DNA of 9,979 bases, from positions 1 to 9,979 of the forward strand of contig JASLHV010000319.1 of NCBI GenBank assembly GCA_030153205.1, written 5' to 3'. Source of the DNA: Roseiarcus sp. GTDB lineage: Bacteria; Pseudomonadota; Alphaproteobacteria; Rhizobiales; Beijerinckiaceae. Positions 6,788-9,979 of the stretch are shown piece by piece. The notes under the pieces were generated by a model. That model was not told where the DNA came from. It was given only the letters and a program-made list of their open reading frames with translations, and did no database searches. Within the stretch, counting starts at the first letter, position 1, and the number at the start of each line of letters is the position of its first letter. Made by a program: the position numbers and the translations under genes.

Positions 6788-7516
6788 ATGTCAGCCGTCC
6801 GCTCCGTTTCGCGAACGTCGAAGTCCCTCGGGCTTATGGCGCTCACCTTGGCCTCCGCCCTCGCGCTCGGCGCTTGCCAAAGCGATGATTTGTCGACCGG
6901 CGCGATCAGCATCGACGACTATCACAACCGTCATCCGATCCTGCTGACTGACGCGCCGACCACCCTCGATGTATTTCCCGTCGGGACCGGGGCCCTCGAC
7001 CCCGCATCCGCTGCGGACGTACGCGCCTTCGCGCAACGATACGCGCAATACGGAGTCGGCAGAATCGTCATTCTTTCACCTGCTGGCGGCGGCCCGAAGA
7101 TTCGGGCCGGAGTCACCGCGGTACGTGAGACTCTCGCGTCGGCGGGGTTGAGAGGAAGGGTCGGTCTCGGCGTTTATCCGGTCGCCGATCGGTTGCTCGC
7201 TGCGCCAATCAAGCTGAGTTTCATCGGCCTTAAGGCGGAAGTCCCGACACGGTGCGGTCAATGGCCGGAGGATCTCACGTCTGGCGGTTCGCTGAACGGC
7301 TGGCGCAATCAGACATACTGGAATTTCGGCTGCGCCACGCAGACCACGCTCGCTGCTCAAGTTTCCGATCCACGTGATTTCGTCCGCGCGAGCTCGACCG
7401 GGCCCGCGGACGTTCAGATGCGGCTGCGCGCGATCAACGCCGTGCGTCAAGGCAGCGATCCGGGTACGAGTTGGAAAATTCAGAACACGGCGATTGGGCA
7501 AGTCGGGGGGAGTTAA
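6788..7516 (+). CDS. cpaD: Flp pilus assembly lipoprotein CpaD
   Basis: A 242-residue lipoprotein of the CpaD family (COG5461), thought to act like a pilotin or secretin partner at the outer membrane. The leader has basic residues (R5, R9, K12) and a hydrophobic stretch ending in the lipobox LGAC, so Cys30 is the predicted lipidated residue. Family motifs follow: DYHNRHPI (44-51), a segment with GRIVILSPAGG, then CGQWPEDL (156-163), YWNFGCATQ (177-185) and AAQVSDPRDFV (189-199). The start at 6788 gives a leader of normal length and has GAGAAAGG in front. The frame is also open to ATG 6713 or 6734, which would overlap cpaC by 29 or 8 bases. cpaE begins three bases after the stop, so the two are very likely co-transcribed and perhaps coupled in translation. 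Cys156 and Cys182 could pair in the periplasm. Confidence 0.92.
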   Translation: MSAVRSVSRTSKSLGLMALTLASALALGACQSDDLSTGAISIDDYHNRHPILLTDAPTTLDVFPVGTGALDPASAADVRAFAQRYAQYGVGRIVILSPAGGGPKIRAGVTAVRETLASAGLRGRVGLGVYPVADRLLAAPIKLSFIGLKAEVPTRCGQWPEDLTSGGSLNGWRNQTYWNFGCATQTTLAAQVSDPRDFVRASSTGPADVQMRLRAINAVRQGSDPGTSWKIQNTAIGQVGGS

Positions 7517-7519
7517 TCG

Positions 7520-8803
7520 ATGCAAGGCGAGGTCAATCAGCCGCCGATCGTCGGAATGCAAGACGGGTCTACGCCGTTGCAGATCAATCCGGTGCCTCGG
7601 ATTTCGATTCAAGCCTTTTGCGAGACGCAAGAGGTCGCCGCGATCGTGCAGGCCGCGGTGAACGATCGACGCATGAACAAGGCGCATGTGAAATTGCATA
7701 TGGGCGGCGCCGCGGCGGCGGTCGAAGCCTATCGCAGCGCGCCGACGCCTAACGTGATCGTGCTAGAATCGACCCACGATCGGGATGCGTTGACGGCGAG
7801 CCTCGATGAGTTGGCCGAATTCTGCGACGCCGGCACGAAGGTCATCGTTTGCGGCAAGGTGAACGATATCCTGCTCTATCGTCATTTAATGTTGAAAGGC
7901 GTGAGCGAATATATGGTCGCGCCTTTCACCGTTCTCGATTTCGTCCAGGCGATCTCCAATCTTTACAGTTCGCCGGGCGCCAATCCCGTCGGGCGCGTCA
8001 TCGCCGTCGTCGGCGCGAAAGGCGGAGTCGGCTCGTCGACGATCGCTCACAACCTCGCCTGGTCGATTGCGACGAGCCTCGAAATATCGACCGTCATCGC
8101 CGACATGGATTTGGGTTTCGGCACGGCCGGTCTGGATTTTAACCAAGATCCGCCGCAAGGCATGGCCGAGGCGGTATTTTCTCCGGACCGCATCGATTCC
8201 AATCTTGTCGACCGCCTGCTCTCCAAATGCAGCGACAATCTCAGTCTGTTGGCGGCGCCGGCGACGCTCGATCGAACCTACGATTTCGGCGAGACGGCGT
8301 TCGACGCCGTCATCGATATCTTGCGCGCTTCGACCCCGTGCGTGGTTCTCGATGTCCCGCACCTTTGGACGGGGTGGACCAAGCGCGCCCTCATCGGCGC
8401 CGACGATGTTCTGGTCGTCGGGAGTCCGGATCTGGCCAGTTTACGAAACGCTAAGAATCTTCTCGACAGCATACGTCATTCACGGCCCAATGATCATCAG
8501 CCGAAGCTGATCATCAACGGAGTCGGCGTACAAAAGAGGCCAGAAATCGCCTTGGCGGATTTCACCAAGACTGTCGAGGTCGAGCCTGCTGCGGTCATTC
8601 CCTATGATCCGAAGCTTTTCGGCACCGCCGCCAACAACGGTCAAATGATCGCTGAAATCGACGCGAACGGGAAGACCGCCGAAATTTTGGCCGATCTTGC
8701 GCGCAGTGTGACGGGGAAGGTCGAGTTCAAGAAGGCGAAACGCGGGCTTCTCGATCCTTTGATGTCTGCACTGGGGCGAAAGAAGGCGCGGGCGGCGGCT
8801 TGA
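7520..8803 (+). CDS. cpaE: Pilus assembly protein CpaE, receiver-like plus MinD/ParA-type ATPase
   Basis: A 427-residue cytoplasmic protein. Residues about 28-150 form a receiver-like domain: ISIQAFCETQ, PNVIVLES at the usual phospho-Asp strand, and GVSEYMVAPF at the usual Lys-Pro end. The Asp position appears to be Glu83 and the Lys position Ala134, so it is probably a pseudoreceiver. Residues about 158-400 are a P-loop domain of the MinD/ParA group. It has GAKGGVGSST (165-174), TVIADMDLGFG (191-201) and VVLDVPHLW (275-283). The first lysine of the deviant Walker A (K167) is present, but the second is serine (S172). CpaE/TadZ proteins position the pilus machine at the pole. The tail is basic (KKAKRGLL...GRKKARAAA). 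A GGGGGGAG stretch at the end of cpaD supplies the ribosome binding site. cpaF follows after 64 bases. Confidence 0.95.
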   Translation: MQGEVNQPPIVGMQDGSTPLQINPVPRISIQAFCETQEVAAIVQAAVNDRRMNKAHVKLHMGGAAAAVEAYRSAPTPNVIVLESTHDRDALTASLDELAEFCDAGTKVIVCGKVNDILLYRHLMLKGVSEYMVAPFTVLDFVQAISNLYSSPGANPVGRVIAVVGAKGGVGSSTIAHNLAWSIATSLEISTVIADMDLGFGTAGLDFNQDPPQGMAEAVFSPDRIDSNLVDRLLSKCSDNLSLLAAPATLDRTYDFGETAFDAVIDILRASTPCVVLDVPHLWTGWTKRALIGADDVLVVGSPDLASLRNAKNLLDSIRHSRPNDHQPKLIINGVGVQKRPEIALADFTKTVEVEPAAVIPYDPKLFGTAANNGQMIAEIDANGKTAEILADLARSVTGKVEFKKAKRGLLDPLMSALGRKKARAAA

Positions 8804-8867
8804 TTGGAAACGAGACGTCGATCATGGCGCAGCGCTGATGATCGATCCGGCGAAGGAATAGAGTGGC

Positions 8868-9979
8868 ATGTTCGGTAAGCGCGCCAGCACAACAGTCGTA
8901 ACGGCCGCGACGCCAAGCGCGCCCGCGCGCGCTCATGAACCCGCGATTGCAAGCAACGAAAGCACGGCTGCGGCCACGGCCGTCGCTGAAGCCTCGCGTC
9001 GCACCGCCGTAGAAACGCGTCGTTCGGACAGTTACTACCAAACGAAGAGCATGATCTTCGGCGCGCTGATCGAGGCGATCGATCTATCCGCGCTTGCCAA
9101 GCTGGATCCGGACAATGCGCGCGAAGAGATTCGCGATATCGTCCATGAAATCGTCACCATCAAAAACATCGTGCTGTCGATCTCCGAGCAGGAAGATCTG
9201 CTTGAAGACATTTGTAACGATGTTCTCGGCTACGGACCGCTCGAGCCGCTGCTGGCGCGCGACGACATCGCCGACATCATGGTCAACGGCCCGAGCAAGT
9301 GCTTCATCGAAGTTGGCGGTAAGATTCAGTTAACCAACGTACGATTCCGCGACGCCGCCCAATTGATGAACATCTGCCAGCGCATCGTCAGCCAGGTCGG
9401 CCGCCGGGTCGACGAAGCCTCGCCGATCTGCGACGCGCGTCTTTTGGACGGCTCCCGCGTCAACGTCATCGCGCCGCCGCTTGCCATCGACGGCGCCGCG
9501 CTCACCATCCGTAAATTTAAAAAAGACAAGCTGACGCTGGATCAGTTGACGCGCTTCGGCTCCATTTCGCCAGCCGGCGCTGAAATTCTCAAGATCATCG
9601 GCAGAGTCCGTTGCAACGTCATCATCTCCGGCGGCACAGGCTCCGGCAAGACGACGCTGCTGAACTGCCTGACTAACTATATCGACGGCGATGAGCGGGT
9701 GATCACCTGCGAAGACGCCGCCGAGCTTCAATTGCAGCAACCGCATGTGGTGCGTCTCGAAACGCGACCGCCGAACCTCGAAGGCGCCGGCCAGATCACC
9801 ATGCGCGATCTCGTCAAGAATTGCCTGCGTATGCGTCCGGAGCGCATCATCGTCGGCGAAGTTCGTGGACCGGAAGCGTTCGATTTGCTGCAGGCGATGA
9901 ACACCGGTCATGACGGTTCGATGGGCACATTGCACGCCAACTCGCCGCGCGAAGCGATGAGCCGTATCGAATCGATGAT
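8868..9979 (+). CDS. cpaF: Flp pilus assembly ATPase CpaF (TadA), N-terminal part, runs off the window
   Basis: The frame stays open from ATG 8868 to the window end, giving 370 codons of a protein usually about 450-500 residues long. It belongs to the type II/IV secretion ATPases (VirB11/PilT superfamily, CP_ATPase CpaF) that power pilus assembly from the cytoplasm. An Ala/Thr-rich, low-complexity N-terminus (about 5-50) precedes the N-terminal domain. That domain holds DVLGYGPLEPLL and a DIADIMVNGP segment. Walker A is GGTGSGKTT (255-263, Lys261). An acidic ITCEDAAELQL follows, then Walker B with RIIVGEVRG (326-334, Glu331), and TLHANSPREAM with His356. The start has AAGGA ten bases upstream (8853-8857). 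It follows cpaE as in the Caulobacter cpa cluster. The genes for the membrane platform would be expected just beyond the right edge. Confidence 0.96.
   Translation, partial: MFGKRASTTVVTAATPSAPARAHEPAIASNESTAAATAVAEASRRTAVETRRSDSYYQTKSMIFGALIEAIDLSALAKLDPDNAREEIRDIVHEIVTIKNIVLSISEQEDLLEDICNDVLGYGPLEPLLARDDIADIMVNGPSKCFIEVGGKIQLTNVRFRDAAQLMNICQRIVSQVGRRVDEASPICDARLLDGSRVNVIAPPLAIDGAALTIRKFKKDKLTLDQLTRFGSISPAGAEILKIIGRVRCNVIISGGTGSGKTTLLNCLTNYIDGDERVITCEDAAELQLQQPHVVRLETRPPNLEGAGQITMRDLVKNCLRMRPERIIVGEVRGPEAFDLLQAMNTGHDGSMGTLHANSPREAMSRIESM

Noticed and set aside
7076..7699. 207-codon open frame on the - strand across cpaD/cpaE
   Set aside because: Its composition is Arg/Leu-rich and low in domain character, and it opposes two well-supported genes; it is a shadow frame.
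9330..9935. 201-codon open frame on the - strand opposite cpaF
   Set aside because: It mirrors the conserved cpaF coding sequence, with no domain or ribosome site of its own.
1..9979. A novel or undescribed multi-gene system
   Set aside because: Every coding region belongs to a known family, and the pilus genes follow the established pilA-cpaABCDEF order. I see no unexplained gene set, mobile element or array.

Overview
The window looks like a chromosomal segment of a GC-rich alphaproteobacterium, probably of the order Hyphomicrobiales (Rhizobiales). The signs are a long PutA with the C-terminal conserved motif, a Caulobacter-style pilA-cpaABCDEF gene order, and CtrA-like TTAA-N7-TTAA boxes in the pilus intergenic regions. 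The genus cannot be fixed from the sequence alone.

Region 1 (1-3014) is metabolic. The 3' part of putA (proline dehydrogenase / P5C dehydrogenase) enters from the left edge on the + strand and ends at 2080. It converges on dgoK (2-dehydro-3-deoxygalactonokinase, - strand), and the two coding ends overlap by 17 bp.

Region 2 (3015-9979) is a type IVc (Flp/Tad) pilus locus on the + strand. A 54-residue Flp pilin (3245-3409) is followed by a strong terminator-like hairpin. Next come the prepilin peptidase cpaA, a 254-base gap with a CtrA-like/-35-like element, and then a tight run of cpaB (periplasmic assembly protein), cpaC (outer-membrane secretin), cpaD (lipoprotein), cpaE (MinD/ParA-like localisation ATPase) and cpaF (assembly ATPase, cut by the right edge). 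Together they process the pilin, power its assembly and pass the fibre through the outer membrane. The inner-membrane platform genes (tadB/tadC or cpaG/cpaH) and minor pilins are not in view and probably lie beyond 9979.

I see no tRNA, rRNA, insertion sequence, CRISPR array or prophage. No stretch longer than about 260 bases lacks a gene. I found no undescribed system: this is an orthodox Tad locus next to two catabolic genes. The points worth checking are regulatory (CtrA boxes, the pilin terminator), structural (a two-cysteine loop in the secretin, a degenerate receiver and Walker A in CpaE) and contextual (a kinase gene without its aldolase, and the convergent gene overlap).
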